64,000 nucleotides of DNA from Nocardiopsis alborubida (GTDB lineage Bacteria > Actinomycetota > Actinomycetes > Streptosporangiales > Streptosporangiaceae), in NCBI RefSeq assembly GCF_012396365.1, contig NZ_JAAXPG010000033.1, positions 1 to 64,000 of the forward strand, read 5' to 3'. Made by a program: the position numbers and the translations under genes. Below the pieces are notes generated by a model, which saw nothing but the letters and a program-made list of their open reading frames with translations, was not told the origin of the DNA and ran no database searches. Positions 8,558 to 16,702 of the stretch are shown here, one piece after another. Position 1 is the stretch's first letter; the number at the start of each line of letters is the position of its first letter.

Positions 8558-9274
8558 TCAGCCCCGGAACTCCTCGGTGTTCCACGTCCGCCAGACACTC
8601 CGTGTGTTGGGCACTCCGGGACGGTCGAGGAGCCAGAGGACATAGGCGGCGTGGCGGCGCGCCCACGGATGCTCCGACCCGGCGGCCACAGCCAGCCTGT
8701 CGCGCAGGTCCCCACCGTCCAGGACGCGGGCCACCCGCACGTACTCGCGGTCCTTGCAGCGGTAACGCCGCCGGACGACGGTCTCGACCAGGTCGCTGAG
8801 CCTGGTCCTGACCGCCTCGTCGTGCCCGGCGACCGCCACATCGCGTAGGAGACGTTCCTTCGTGCCCCATTTCTTGGCGTGCAGGGTCCACTCCCTCGGG
8901 TACTTCGCCTCCCACTCCAGGTAGAGCAGCGCGTAGGGGAGGCCGGGCCATGCCCTGACGTCCCCGGCGGGACGGTTCCACAACGCGTCGGGCAGTGTGT
9001 GCCTCTGGGCCTCTCTGAGCGGCGCGTAGGCCCTGAGGTGCTCCGCCTTCCGGTACCGCTCCCGATCCTCGGGGAGCGGGGTCCGCAACCACTCGTTGAA
9101 CCGGGCGACGGCGTCCCCGACGTTCCTCTGGACCTGGGAGAGGCGGACCAGGGCCCCGGCGCGTTCGGCGGGATCGTCCGCCGTCAGTCCGTACGTCCAG
9201 CCCAGTCGCGCGTCCCACGCACGGCCGTCATCGCCGTCCGTTCCCGAGCCCGGTCGCCCTGTCACCCGTTCCAC
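8558..9274 (-). CDS. Hypothetical protein, helical, Trp- and Arg-rich
   Basis: 238 residues from a GTG with GGAGGAG immediately upstream. The product is hydrophilic with no membrane segment. Residues 40-110 read as a helical block (AGALVRLSQVQRNVGDAVARF), and the C-terminal half holds LLRDVAVAGHDEAVRTRLSDL and WARRHAAYVLWLLDR, reminiscent of HEAT-like helical repeats. I recognise no family. It lies 24 bp downstream of the amylase gene on the same strand and could share its transcript. Confidence 0.6.
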   Translation of the reverse strand: MERVTGRPGSGTDGDDGRAWDARLGWTYGLTADDPAERAGALVRLSQVQRNVGDAVARFNEWLRTPLPEDRERYRKAEHLRAYAPLREAQRHTLPDALWNRPAGDVRAWPGLPYALLYLEWEAKYPREWTLHAKKWGTKERLLRDVAVAGHDEAVRTRLSDLVETVVRRRYRCKDREYVRVARVLDGGDLRDRLAVAAGSEHPWARRHAAYVLWLLDRPGVPNTRSVWRTWNTEEFRG

Positions 9275-9298
9275 CTCTCCTCCGCTCCCGCCGGGGCG

Positions 9299-11134
9299 TC
9301 AGAGGCCGACCGCGATGACGTAGCCGGGCCCGTCCGCCGCCAGCTCCACCCGCTCCGCGCCCTCCAGGTCCGCCCGTGCCCCGCCGCCTCGGGCGAGCAC
9401 CTCCAGTCCCGGGACGTCCAGGTCGGCCAGGGCCGCGGACAGCGCCCCGTGCGGGCCGTCGGCCAGGTGCACCAGCACCACCTGGCCGCCGAGCGAACGC
9501 AGGAAGGTCATGTGGTGCGGGCCCGCGTCCAGCCAGCGCAGACCGCCGGTCTGGAGCGCGGGCAGCTCCCGGCGCAGGGCCAGCAGCCGGGTGTGGGCCT
9601 CCATCGTTCCCAGGTCCCACGCCTCGGGCCGGTGCCAGGGCATCGGCCTGCGGGCGTTCTCCCCGTCCACGCCCTCCATGCCGATCTCGTCGCCCGCGAA
9701 CACGAACGGCACGCCGGGCAGCGTCACCTGCGCCGCCACCCCGACCTCGTGCCGACCGGCGTCGCCGCCCACCACGGTCCGAAAGCGCGTCGAGTCGTGC
9801 GTGCTCAGCGCGTTCACGCTGTGCGTCAGCACCCGCCACGGCAGCCCGGCGTTGGTCGCGCGCATCGCCCGCACCGCCTGTTCGGCGCCGCCGCGCGGCA
9901 GCGGCGAGTCCGTGCGCAGGTAGCGCACCCGCTCGGGTGCGGTGTTCAGCCACGTCCACACCGGCCGGGTGAACCCGGCGTAGTTCATCACCCCGTGCCA
10001 CCCGTCGTGGTGTGTGTCGGGGCCCGCGTCGTGGAAGTGCTCGGCCAGCAGCCACGACCCGTCACCGCCCCGCTGGTTGTCCACCTCGCGCATCCGTGCC
10101 GCGATCTCGCCGGAGACCTCGCGGTTGAGGTCCTGCGCGCCGTTGCGCCCGGTCATGTTGGCCACGTCGATGCGCCAGCCGTCCAGCGCGTCCGGCCCGC
10201 TCAGCCAGCCCACGAGCACCGAGTCGTCGGCGCCGTAGACCCTGCGCCGCAGTTCGGCCGAGGAGTAGTCCAGCTTCGGCAGGCTGGGCACCCCCAGCCA
10301 GCCCACGTAGCCGTCCGGGTGGTCGGTGAAGTGGTAGAACCCCGCCTCGGCGGAGTCCGCGTCGGCCCGCGCCGCCAGGAACCACTCGTGGGCGTCCCCG
10401 GTGTGGTTGGTGGTCAGGTCGCCCATCACCCGCATGCCGCGTTCGTGCGCGGCCCGTGCCAGCTCCCGCAGGGCCCGGTCGCCGCCGAGCAGCGGGTCCA
10501 CCTCGGAGAAGGTGGCGGCGTCGTAGCGGTGCGTGGAACGAGCGGGGAAGACGGGCGTCAGGTAGACCACCTCCACGCCCAGCGCGGCCAGGTGGTCCAG
10601 ACGGCGGCGGACCCCGTCGAGCGTGCCGCCGAAGTACTCGCGGGTCGCGGTCAGCCCGAAGGCGGAGGGCTCGTCGTCCCAGGAGCGGGGCAGCGCCCAG
10701 TCGGGGTGCTCGGCCGGGGGCTCGACGGAGTCGTCGTCGCGGGCGAAGCGGTCCGGGAAGATCTGGTAGACGCTCGTGCCCGTGACCCACGCGGGCGGCG
10801 GGGGCCCGTCGACCAGCCGGAAGTCCGCCGCGTCGGTCACCTCGTGGTCATGGACGCCCTCCTGGTTGAGCCACGTGTACTCCGCGCCGCGCACGATCGC
10901 GAACCGGTAGTTGGTCACCACCGGGCGCACCGGCACGTTCGCCTCGAACCAGACGGCGTCGCCCGACGCGTGCGTCCTCTCGGCCCGGAAGGTGACGCCC
11001 TCGCCGTCCTCCACCACGCGGGCGTACACCGCGTCCGCGCCCCCGGGCACGCGCACGCGCAGCCTCGCCCGGCCCTCCCCGAGGCTGACGTGGTCGGGGG
11101 ATCCGTCGTGGTGGGGGTCGCGGACGAACTTCAT
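9299..11134 (-). CDS. GH13 alpha-amylase / neopullulanase-like glycosidase
   Basis: 611 residues, alpha-glucan hydrolase. An N-terminal beta-sandwich domain (about 1-115, CBM34-like) precedes the catalytic barrel, which opens with VTGTSVYQIFPDRFARD. The four GH13 regions are present: DLTTNHTGD (about 240-248), DGWRIDVAN with the nucleophile Asp near 322, LLAEHFHD with the acid/base Glu near 364, and LSTHDSTR near 443. No signal peptide is visible, so it probably works in the cytoplasm on imported malto-oligosaccharides. The leader is about 235 nt long, with a hairpin and an upstream promoter/operator at 11351-11404. Cyclomaltodextrinase and maltogenic amylase are alternative names. Confidence 0.85.
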   Translation of the reverse strand: MKFVRDPHHDGSPDHVSLGEGRARLRVRVPGGADAVYARVVEDGEGVTFRAERTHASGDAVWFEANVPVRPVVTNYRFAIVRGAEYTWLNQEGVHDHEVTDAADFRLVDGPPPPAWVTGTSVYQIFPDRFARDDDSVEPPAEHPDWALPRSWDDEPSAFGLTATREYFGGTLDGVRRRLDHLAALGVEVVYLTPVFPARSTHRYDAATFSEVDPLLGGDRALRELARAAHERGMRVMGDLTTNHTGDAHEWFLAARADADSAEAGFYHFTDHPDGYVGWLGVPSLPKLDYSSAELRRRVYGADDSVLVGWLSGPDALDGWRIDVANMTGRNGAQDLNREVSGEIAARMREVDNQRGGDGSWLLAEHFHDAGPDTHHDGWHGVMNYAGFTRPVWTWLNTAPERVRYLRTDSPLPRGGAEQAVRAMRATNAGLPWRVLTHSVNALSTHDSTRFRTVVGGDAGRHEVGVAAQVTLPGVPFVFAGDEIGMEGVDGENARRPMPWHRPEAWDLGTMEAHTRLLALRRELPALQTGGLRWLDAGPHHMTFLRSLGGQVVLVHLADGPHGALSAALADLDVPGLEVLARGGGARADLEGAERVELAADGPGYVIAVGL

Positions 11135-11175
11135 GGGGCGGCTCCTGGGCTGCGGGGTGCTGACACGTGAGCGGA

Positions 11176-11197
11176 CCCCGCCGCGTGGGCGGCGGGG
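11176..11197 (-). promoter_or_regulatory. Hairpin in the 5' leader of the amylase gene
   Basis: CCCCGCCG (11176-11183) and CGGCGGGG (11190-11197) form an 8-bp stem with a 6-nt loop, 42 bp upstream of the amylase start and downstream of its predicted promoter. It may stabilise or attenuate the leader; no anti-terminator partner was identified. Confidence 0.35.
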
Positions 11198-11350
11198 CCC
11201 GGTCCAGACTGGTCAGTATCGTAACGGGAGTCGGGCGTCGCGAGTCCTTTTACGCCAGTCCGGGTCTTTTGTTGCGCTTTATTCCTCCGCGGTGTCCCAC
11301 GCGTTCGGTCCAGGGGGCGGGGGCGGCCGGAGTTTTCGGGGCCGCATGCC

Positions 11351-11404
11351 TGGGAGCGCTCCCAGCGTGCTGGACACCCTAATCGCCGTGATACGCCGTG
11401 TAAA
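11351..11404 (-). promoter_or_regulatory. Amylase promoter with a perfect CebR/CelR-type LacI operator
   Basis: On the minus strand a -35 TTTACA (11404-11399), a 17-bp spacer and a -10 TAGGGT (11381-11376) predict transcription from about 11369. Just downstream, at 11351-11364, is the perfect 14-bp palindrome TGGGAGCGCTCCCA. This is the sequence known for the LacI-family cellulose/cellobiose regulators CelR of Thermobifida and CebR of Streptomyces. The next gene in this direction is the GH13 amylase. The match is exact; which LacI protein binds it is inference. Confidence 0.7.
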
Positions 11405-11558
11405 GGGGTCGTGACGTACGGGTCCGGGCCCTGCCCGCGTGGTTCCCGCGCCGACGCCCGTGGACAGGGCGGCGGCCGCGTGCGCCCGTCCCGCCGGATG
11501 CCGAGTCTGTTGACCTTCCCCCCTGTCGTGGTGGTTTGTCGCGGGTTACGGTGGTGAT

Positions 11559-12080
11559 ATGAGCCTTGAGTTGCCAACCGACCGACTCCTCATCCGGGAG
11601 TGGCAGCTGGACGACGCCGAGGAGGCCCTGCGCATCTACGGGGCCGACGAGGTCGCGCACTGGCTGACGCCGGAGTGGCACCCGGTGCACGACACCGACG
11701 CGATGCGTCTGGTGCTGCACGCCTGGGTCGAGGCGGGGCCCAACCTGATTCCGCCCGCGGGACGCTGGGCCATCGTCCGCGAGGAGGACGGACAGCTCGT
11801 GGGAGGGCTCTCGCTGAAGCTCCTCCCGCCCTTCGAGGAGGACTTCGAACTCTCCTGGGTGCTGCGCCCGGACGTGTGGGGCCAGGGGTATGCCACCGAG
11901 GCGAGCCAGGCCATCATCGCGTGGGCGTTCAAGCAGGGCATCGAGGAGGTCTTCGCGGTCGCGCGCCCCAACAACAAGCGGGCGATGGCCGTGGCGCGCA
12001 GACTGGGCATGGAGTGGGTCGGCGAGACCGAGAAGTACTACGACATGCGCCTCCAGGTCTTCCGCATGCGCCCGAGCTGA
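11559..12080 (+). CDS. GNAT family N-acetyltransferase
   Basis: 173 residues of the RimJ/RimL-type acetyltransferase group (Acetyltransf_3). The N-terminus LPTDRLLIREWQLDDAEEAL is typical. The acetyl-CoA binding signature appears as LRPDVWGQGYATEASQAIIAWAF (about residues 101-123), followed by FAVARPNNKRAMAVARRLGM. The acceptor could be a protein N-terminus or a small amine. There is no Shine-Dalgarno sequence; a -10-like TACGGT at 11546-11551 lies 7 bp before the ATG, suggesting a leaderless mRNA. Confidence 0.85.
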   Translation: MSLELPTDRLLIREWQLDDAEEALRIYGADEVAHWLTPEWHPVHDTDAMRLVLHAWVEAGPNLIPPAGRWAIVREEDGQLVGGLSLKLLPPFEEDFELSWVLRPDVWGQGYATEASQAIIAWAFKQGIEEVFAVARPNNKRAMAVARRLGMEWVGETEKYYDMRLQVFRMRPS

Positions 12081-12189
12081 GCGAGGCGAACGGCCCGCCG
12101 CCCGCTTCCGTGGAGCGAGCGGTCCGCCGCCCGCCCCGAACACCCGCGGCCCCGTCGGGAAACCGGCGGAGCCGCACGCGTCCACCGGC

Positions 12190-13071
12190 TCAGCCGTCCA
12201 GGAACTTGGCGACGCGCTCGGTCTCGGACTCCGACAGCCTCACCGCGGCGGCGGCCGTGTTCTCCTCCAGGTGTGCCACCCGCGACGTGCCCGGGATGGG
12301 CAGCATCACCGGAGAGTGGTGCAGCAGCCACGCCAGCGCCAGCTGCGCCGGGGTGACCCCGTGCTCGGCGGCCAAGGGGGCCAGCGGCGAGTCCGGCCCC
12401 ACCAGCTCACCGCGCTCCAACGGCGCCCAGGGCAGGAAGGCGATCCCGTCCCTCTCGCACTGTTCCAGCACGTCCTCGCACTTGCGCGCGACCGGCCCGT
12501 ACCAGTTCTGCACCGACGCCACCGGAGTGATCGCGCGGGCCGCCGAGAGCTGCTCCACGGTCACCCCGGTCAGCCCGATGTGGCGGACCTTGCCCTGTTC
12601 GCGCAGTTCCACCAGGGCGCCGAGCTGGTCGGCCAGCGGCACCCGGGCGTCGATCCGGTGCAGCTGGAGCAGGTCGATCCGCTCCAGCCCCAGGTTGCGC
12701 AGGCTCAGTTCCGCCTGCTGCTTGAGGTACTCGGGGCGGCCCAGGGGGTGCCACTGCCCCGGTCCGGGGAGCGCGAAGCCCACCTTGGTGGTGACCACCA
12801 GGTCCTCGGGGTAGGGGTGCAGAGCCTCGCGGATCAGCTGCTCGCAGATCTGGGGTCCGTAGCAGTCGGCGGTGTCGATGAGGTTCACGCCCAGCTCGAC
12901 CGCGCGCCGCAGCACGGCCAGCGCCTCGTCGCGGTCGCGCGGCGGGCCCCACGCCCCCCGGCCGACGAGCTGCATCGAGCCGTACCCCAGGCGGTGCACC
13001 GGCAGGTCGCCGCCGATCACGAGGGTCCCCGACTCCAGGGCGATGTGTGGTGTGGCGTGTACGTCGGTCAC
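12190..13071 (-). CDS. Aldo/keto reductase, copy 1
   Basis: 293-residue NADPH-dependent oxidoreductase of the AKR superfamily (TIM barrel). The catalytic tetrad is visible: Asp in LIDTADCYGPQICEQLI, the Tyr of the same segment, Lys in VVTTKVGFA and His in LLQLHRID. The C-terminal PIPGTSRVAHLEENTAAA is the cofactor-binding segment. The GTG at 13071 follows GGGAGGAACC and is preferred to a longer start at 13197, because the same start point is conserved in the paralog next door. The two genes are tandem duplicates with most residues identical. Substrate unknown. Confidence 0.85.
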   Translation of the reverse strand: MTDVHATPHIALESGTLVIGGDLPVHRLGYGSMQLVGRGAWGPPRDRDEALAVLRRAVELGVNLIDTADCYGPQICEQLIREALHPYPEDLVVTTKVGFALPGPGQWHPLGRPEYLKQQAELSLRNLGLERIDLLQLHRIDARVPLADQLGALVELREQGKVRHIGLTGVTVEQLSAARAITPVASVQNWYGPVARKCEDVLEQCERDGIAFLPWAPLERGELVGPDSPLAPLAAEHGVTPAQLALAWLLHHSPVMLPIPGTSRVAHLEENTAAAAVRLSESETERVAKFLDG

Positions 13072-13363
13072 GAAGGTTCCTCCCGGACGGCGCTGGGCCG
13101 AGCGTGCGGAGCCGGGGCGGGAACCGGGCGAAGACGCGCGAGACCGGGCCTCCGGCGGTGTCCTGGGAAGAATCTCAGCAGGTGGGAGCGGTCGCAAGGA
13201 ACCACGGGGCGCGTCGGGACGGATCCCGGACCGCGTGCGGTGCTGGTGGGGGGAGGAAGTCCGCCAACGGCGCTTTTGCCCGCCGTCCGGTGCCCCTCGC
13301 CCGCCGCGGACCCCGGCGGACCCGGCGCCCGTGACGCGGTCCCGGCGGAGCCCGGATCCCGGA

Positions 13364-14245
13364 TCAGGTGCCCAGGTACTGGCTGATGCGCTCGGTCTCG
13401 GATTCCGACAGCCTCACCGCGGCGGCGGCCGTGTTCTCCTCCAGGTGTGCCACCCGCGACGTGCCCGGGATGGGCAGCATCACCGGTGAGCGGTGCAGCA
13501 GCCAGGCCAGGGACAGCTGCACCGGGGTGACCCCGTGCTCGGCGGCCATCGCGGTCAGCGGGGAACCCGGTCGCGCCAGCTCACCGCGCCCGACCGGCGC
13601 CCAGGGCAGGAAGGCGATCCCGTCCTTCTCGCACTGTTCCAGCACGTCCTCGGACTGGCGGAACGACGGCGCGTACTGGTTCTGCACCGACGCCACCGGA
13701 GTGATCGCGCGGGCGGCGGACAGCTCGTCCACCGACACCTCGCTCAGTCCGATATGGCGGATCTTGCCCTGTTCGCGCAGTTCCACCAGGGCGCCGAGCT
13801 GGTCGGCCAGCGGCACCTCGGGGTCGATCCGGTGCAGTTGGAGCAGGTCGATCCGCTCCAGCCCCAGGTTGCGCAGGCTCAGCTCCACCTGCTGCTTGAG
13901 GTACTCGGGGCGGCCCAGCCTGTGCCACTGCGCCGGACCGGTGCGCGCGAAGCCCGTCTTGGTGCCGATGACCAGGTCGTCGGAGTAGGGGTAGAGCGCC
14001 TCGCGGATCAGCTGCTCGCTGATCTGGGGGCCGTAGGAGTCGGCGGTGTCGATGAGGTTCACGCCCAGCTCGACCGCGCGCCGCAGCACCGACAGCGCCT
14101 CGTCGCGGTCGCGGGGCGGCCCCCACACCCCCTCGCCGACGATGCGCATCGCCCCGAAGCCCAGGCGGTGCACCGGCAGGTCGCCGCCGATCACGAGGGT
14201 CCCCGACTCCCGGGCGATGTGTGGTGTGGCGTGTACGTCGGTCAC
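13364..14245 (-). CDS. Aldo/keto reductase, copy 2
   Basis: 293 residues, same length and architecture as copy 1 downstream. The tetrad is again present: LIDTADSYGPQISEQLI, IGTKTGFA and LLQLHRID. Differences cluster on the surface and in the active-site surround (DCYGPQIC to DSYGPQIS, LGYGSMQ to LGFGAMR). The GTG start at 14245 has AAGGGACACC upstream. The 5' flank also resembles that of copy 1, so the duplication included the promoter. The genes are 292 bp apart and each may be transcribed alone. Confidence 0.85.
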   Translation of the reverse strand: MTDVHATPHIARESGTLVIGGDLPVHRLGFGAMRIVGEGVWGPPRDRDEALSVLRRAVELGVNLIDTADSYGPQISEQLIREALYPYSDDLVIGTKTGFARTGPAQWHRLGRPEYLKQQVELSLRNLGLERIDLLQLHRIDPEVPLADQLGALVELREQGKIRHIGLSEVSVDELSAARAITPVASVQNQYAPSFRQSEDVLEQCEKDGIAFLPWAPVGRGELARPGSPLTAMAAEHGVTPVQLSLAWLLHRSPVMLPIPGTSRVAHLEENTAAAAVRLSESETERISQYLGT

Positions 14246-14416
14246 GGTGTCCCTTCCGGACGGCGCTGGGGCCGCGTGCTCAGAACTCTCAGGGGGCAGG
14301 GCCGCCGCACGGTTCCCGTGTGCGCGGATTCGCGTCCCCGGCGGTGTTGCGGGCAGGATCTCAGGAGGCGGCGCGCGCCCGCAAGGCGCCACGGGCGCGG
14401 GGGAGGGGAGAACCGG

Positions 14417-14818
14417 GTGGCGGGGGATCTGGAGCGGTTGCTGGCGGGAACCCGGGTCCGGCTGCGGCCGGGCGGTTACGTCTTCACCACCGTGCCGGAC
14501 GGCGCGTCCCTGCCCGAGGGGGTGCGTCCGGTGGTCACGGTGGCCGAGGACGAGGCCCTGACCGTGGTGTGCCGCCGGAGGGAGGCCGACGCGGCCGGTC
14601 TGCCCTACGAGGACGCGGTCTCCTGGATCACGCTGGAGGTCCCCGCCGGGGCGGAGGCGGTGGCGCTGGTGGCGGCGGTGGCCGCCGCGTTGACCGGGGC
14701 CGGTCTGCCGTGCGACGTGGTGTCCGGCTTCCACCACGACCACGTGTTCGTTCCCGAGGGAGCGGGGGAGCGGGCGGTGGCGGTGCTGCGGGCCCTCCTC
14801 GGCTCCGAAGGGGGCTGA
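14417..14818 (+). CDS. ACT domain-containing protein
   Basis: 133 residues, COG3602-like pair of small ACT-type domains. The first half holds LRPGGYVFTTVPDG and AEDEALTVVCRRREADAAGL. The second holds WITLEVPAGAEAVALVAAV and GLPCDVVSGFHHDHVFVPEG. ACT domains usually sense amino acids; the ligand here is unknown. The GTG start has GGGGAGGGGAGAA upstream. It diverges from aldo/keto reductase copy 2. Confidence 0.7.
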   Translation: MAGDLERLLAGTRVRLRPGGYVFTTVPDGASLPEGVRPVVTVAEDEALTVVCRRREADAAGLPYEDAVSWITLEVPAGAEAVALVAAVAAALTGAGLPCDVVSGFHHDHVFVPEGAGERAVAVLRALLGSEGG

Positions 14819-14860
14819 GCCGCGAGGGCTGAGCCGCCCTTCGAACGCCGCCGAGCCGGT

Positions 14861-15028
14861 TCACTCCCGCCCGGGGCCGACCGAGGCCAGGTCGTCCTGG
14901 AGCAGCCCGAAGGCCCGGGTCAGGGTCACCCTGCGCCCACCGCACGCGCAGCGCTGGTAGGCGACGACGCCCTCGCTGGTGGTGTGGTCCGACTCGGTGG
15001 TCCAGTGGTGTTCGTGCCGTGTACGCAT
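14861..15028 (-). CDS. Small CxC-containing protein
   Basis: 55 residues from the ATG at 15028 (MRTRHEHHWTTESDH). It contains a His-rich start and RCACGG, which could form a small zinc site. It diverges from the CGNR regulator gene, sharing a 25-bp gap with the palindrome TAATGGCATTA. Codon usage fits the genome. Function unknown. Confidence 0.5.
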   Translation of the reverse strand: MRTRHEHHWTTESDHTTSEGVVAYQRCACGGRRVTLTRAFGLLQDDLASVGPGRE

Positions 15029-15043
15029 GGGGCCAGTCTGATG

Positions 15044-15054
15044 TAATGGCATTA
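15044..15054. promoter_or_regulatory. Short palindrome in a divergent promoter
   Basis: TAATG-G-CATTA lies exactly between the divergent small CxC gene and the CGNR regulator. It is one of the few AT-rich stretches here and can supply -10 elements for both directions. It may also be an autoregulatory site for the CGNR protein. Confidence 0.35.
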
Positions 15055-15578
15055 TGCATCTCAACCCTTACGGCCAGGATCCGGTGGCCCTGGCCGTGGA
15101 CCTGGTCAACCGGCCGCTGACCGGTGCGGCGGACCTGGAACGCCGCTGCGCCGAAGTGGGATTCCTCCTCGAACGCCCCGTCGGCGAGGACGACGTCGCC
15201 GCCGTCGGTGAGTTCCTGGAGCGCTGGACGCGGGTGGTCGACGCCGCCGACGCCCCCGCCCGCGCGGACCGGCTCAACCCGCTGCTCATCGAGTTCTCCG
15301 CGGCCCCGCGCCTGACCGACCACGCGGGCACCGGATGGCACCTGCACTACCGGCCCGACCTGCTGCCCGCCCACCGGCAGGTGGCCGCGCTGCTCTCCGT
15401 CGGCACCGCCCTGCACCTGACCGGCCGGGGCATGGACCGGCTCGGCCGGTGCGCGGCGCACGGCTGCGTCCGCGTCTACGCCGACTTCTCGCGCGGCGGA
15501 CGCCAGCGCTACTGTTCGCCCGCCTGCGGCAACCGCGACGCCGTCCGGCGTCACCGCGCCCGCGCGGTCCGGCCCTGA
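15054..15578 (+). CDS. CGNR zinc-finger regulator with ABATE domain
   Basis: 174 residues. The N-terminal ABATE domain (about 1-125) includes DPVALAVDLVNRPLTGAADL. The C-terminal zf-CGNR (about 133-170) is shown by CAAHGCVRVYADFSR, then RYCSPACGNRDAVRRHRAR. The four Cys and the CGNR tetrapeptide are intact, so DNA binding is expected. These proteins are proposed stress-related transcription regulators in actinobacteria, with a ligand-binding N-domain. The ATG at 15054 has no clear ribosome-binding site and is close to the divergent promoter, so the mRNA may be leaderless. Confidence 0.85.
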   Translation: MHLNPYGQDPVALAVDLVNRPLTGAADLERRCAEVGFLLERPVGEDDVAAVGEFLERWTRVVDAADAPARADRLNPLLIEFSAAPRLTDHAGTGWHLHYRPDLLPAHRQVAALLSVGTALHLTGRGMDRLGRCAAHGCVRVYADFSRGGRQRYCSPACGNRDAVRRHRARAVRP

Positions 15579-15614
15579 CGCGCGGACCGGCCGACCAGCC
15601 GCCCCGGTGGTGAA

Positions 15615-15653
15615 CGCCCGTTCCGGGGCGCGGGCGGCGGACCGGAACGGGCG
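15615..15653. terminator. Hairpin terminator between the CGNR and IclR genes
   Basis: CGCCCGTTCCGG (15615-15626) and CCGGAACGGGCG (15642-15653) form a perfect 12-bp stem with a 15-nt loop, between two convergent stop codons. It can terminate both transcripts. Confidence 0.7.
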
Positions 15654-15673
15654 TGACGGGAGGATCGACGGGC

Positions 15674-16477
15674 TCAGGAACCCGCGTCGCGGCGCGCCAC
15701 CGAGGCCAGGTCGGCCTCGATGCGCGCGGTGGTCTCCAGCAACGCGGGCAGCAGGTCGCGGCGCACGTCCTCGATCGAGGCCCGGTTGGCGTGTGCGGAC
15801 ACGTTCGCGGCCGCGATCACCCGGCCCGACCCGTCGCGGATGGGCGCGGCCAGCGAGCGCAGGCCCTCCTCCAGCTCCTGGTCGACGAGGGCGTACCCCT
15901 GCTCACGCACCCGCTCCAGTTCGGCGCGCAGCTCGGCCGGGTCGGTGATGGTGAACCGGGTCAGCGGGGTGAGCTCCACCCGCTCCAGGTAGGCGTCCAG
16001 GCCGCGGGCGTCGTGTCCGGCCAGCAGGACCCGGCCCATCGAGGTGGCCGAGGCGGGGAAGCGGGTGCCCACCCGGATGGCCACCGCCATGATCCGCGAG
16101 GTCGCCACACGCGCCACATAGAGCACGTCGTCTCCCTCCAGCACCGACACCGAGGCGGACTCGTGCACCCGGGCGGACAGGTCCTCCAGGTGGGGCTGGG
16201 CCACGTCGGGCAGCCCGGCGGAGGCCACGTAGGCGTAACCCAGCTCCAGCACGCGCGGGGTGAGCGAGAACAGCCTGCCGTCGGTGCGCACGTAACCCAG
16301 GTCCACCAGCGTGAGCAGGAAGCGGCGGGCGGCGGCACGGGTCAGGTCGGTCTCGCGCGCGACCTCGCTGAGCGTCATGGAGCGCCGCTCGGCGGAGAAG
16401 GCGCGGATGACCGTCAGACCGCGCTCGAGGGACTGCACGAAGTGGGCGCCGCGGGCCTCTTCTTCTTCGGTCGGCAT
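15674..16477 (-). CDS. IclR-family regulator, probable PcaR/PcaU type
   Basis: 267 residues. An N-terminal winged helix (about 15-75: FVQSLERGLTVIRAFSAER and SEVARETDLTRAAARRFLLTL) precedes the IclR effector domain (about 90-255) with RVGTRFPASATSMGRVLLAG and AAPIRDGSGRVIAAANVSA. Extended N-terminal FVQSLERGL and the PASATSMGRVLLA motif are typical of protocatechuate and beta-ketoadipate regulators. The gene lies upstream of pcaI-pcaJ-pcaL with a sulfotransferase gene between, and inverted repeats suited to such a regulator overlap the pcaI promoter. The regulatory link is inference. Confidence 0.8.
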   Translation of the reverse strand: MPTEEEEARGAHFVQSLERGLTVIRAFSAERRSMTLSEVARETDLTRAAARRFLLTLVDLGYVRTDGRLFSLTPRVLELGYAYVASAGLPDVAQPHLEDLSARVHESASVSVLEGDDVLYVARVATSRIMAVAIRVGTRFPASATSMGRVLLAGHDARGLDAYLERVELTPLTRFTITDPAELRAELERVREQGYALVDQELEEGLRSLAAPIRDGSGRVIAAANVSAHANRASIEDVRRDLLPALLETTARIEADLASVARRDAGS

Positions 16478-16702
16478 CTGCTCTTCCCGGTTCGGTTGCG
16501 GGGCGGCCGGCCGCAGCCCCCGGAAAGGTTCTCACACCGCCCGGACGGAGCGGCAGAGCCCGTTCGCGGGGTGCCACGGGGCGCCCGGCGCCGGATATCG
16601 ACAACAGGCCCCTGTGCGCAGAGTGCCCGTGTTACAACAGAAAGCGATCGGGGGCGTCCCTGATCCGGGCGTGAAGCCCTGTGGCGACCGAGGGGGACGA
16701 CG

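Noticed and set aside
8879..11170. 763-residue plus-strand open frame opposite the amylase
   Set aside because: Mirror frame of the GH13 gene; no family pattern, and the opposite strand carries all four GH13 motifs.
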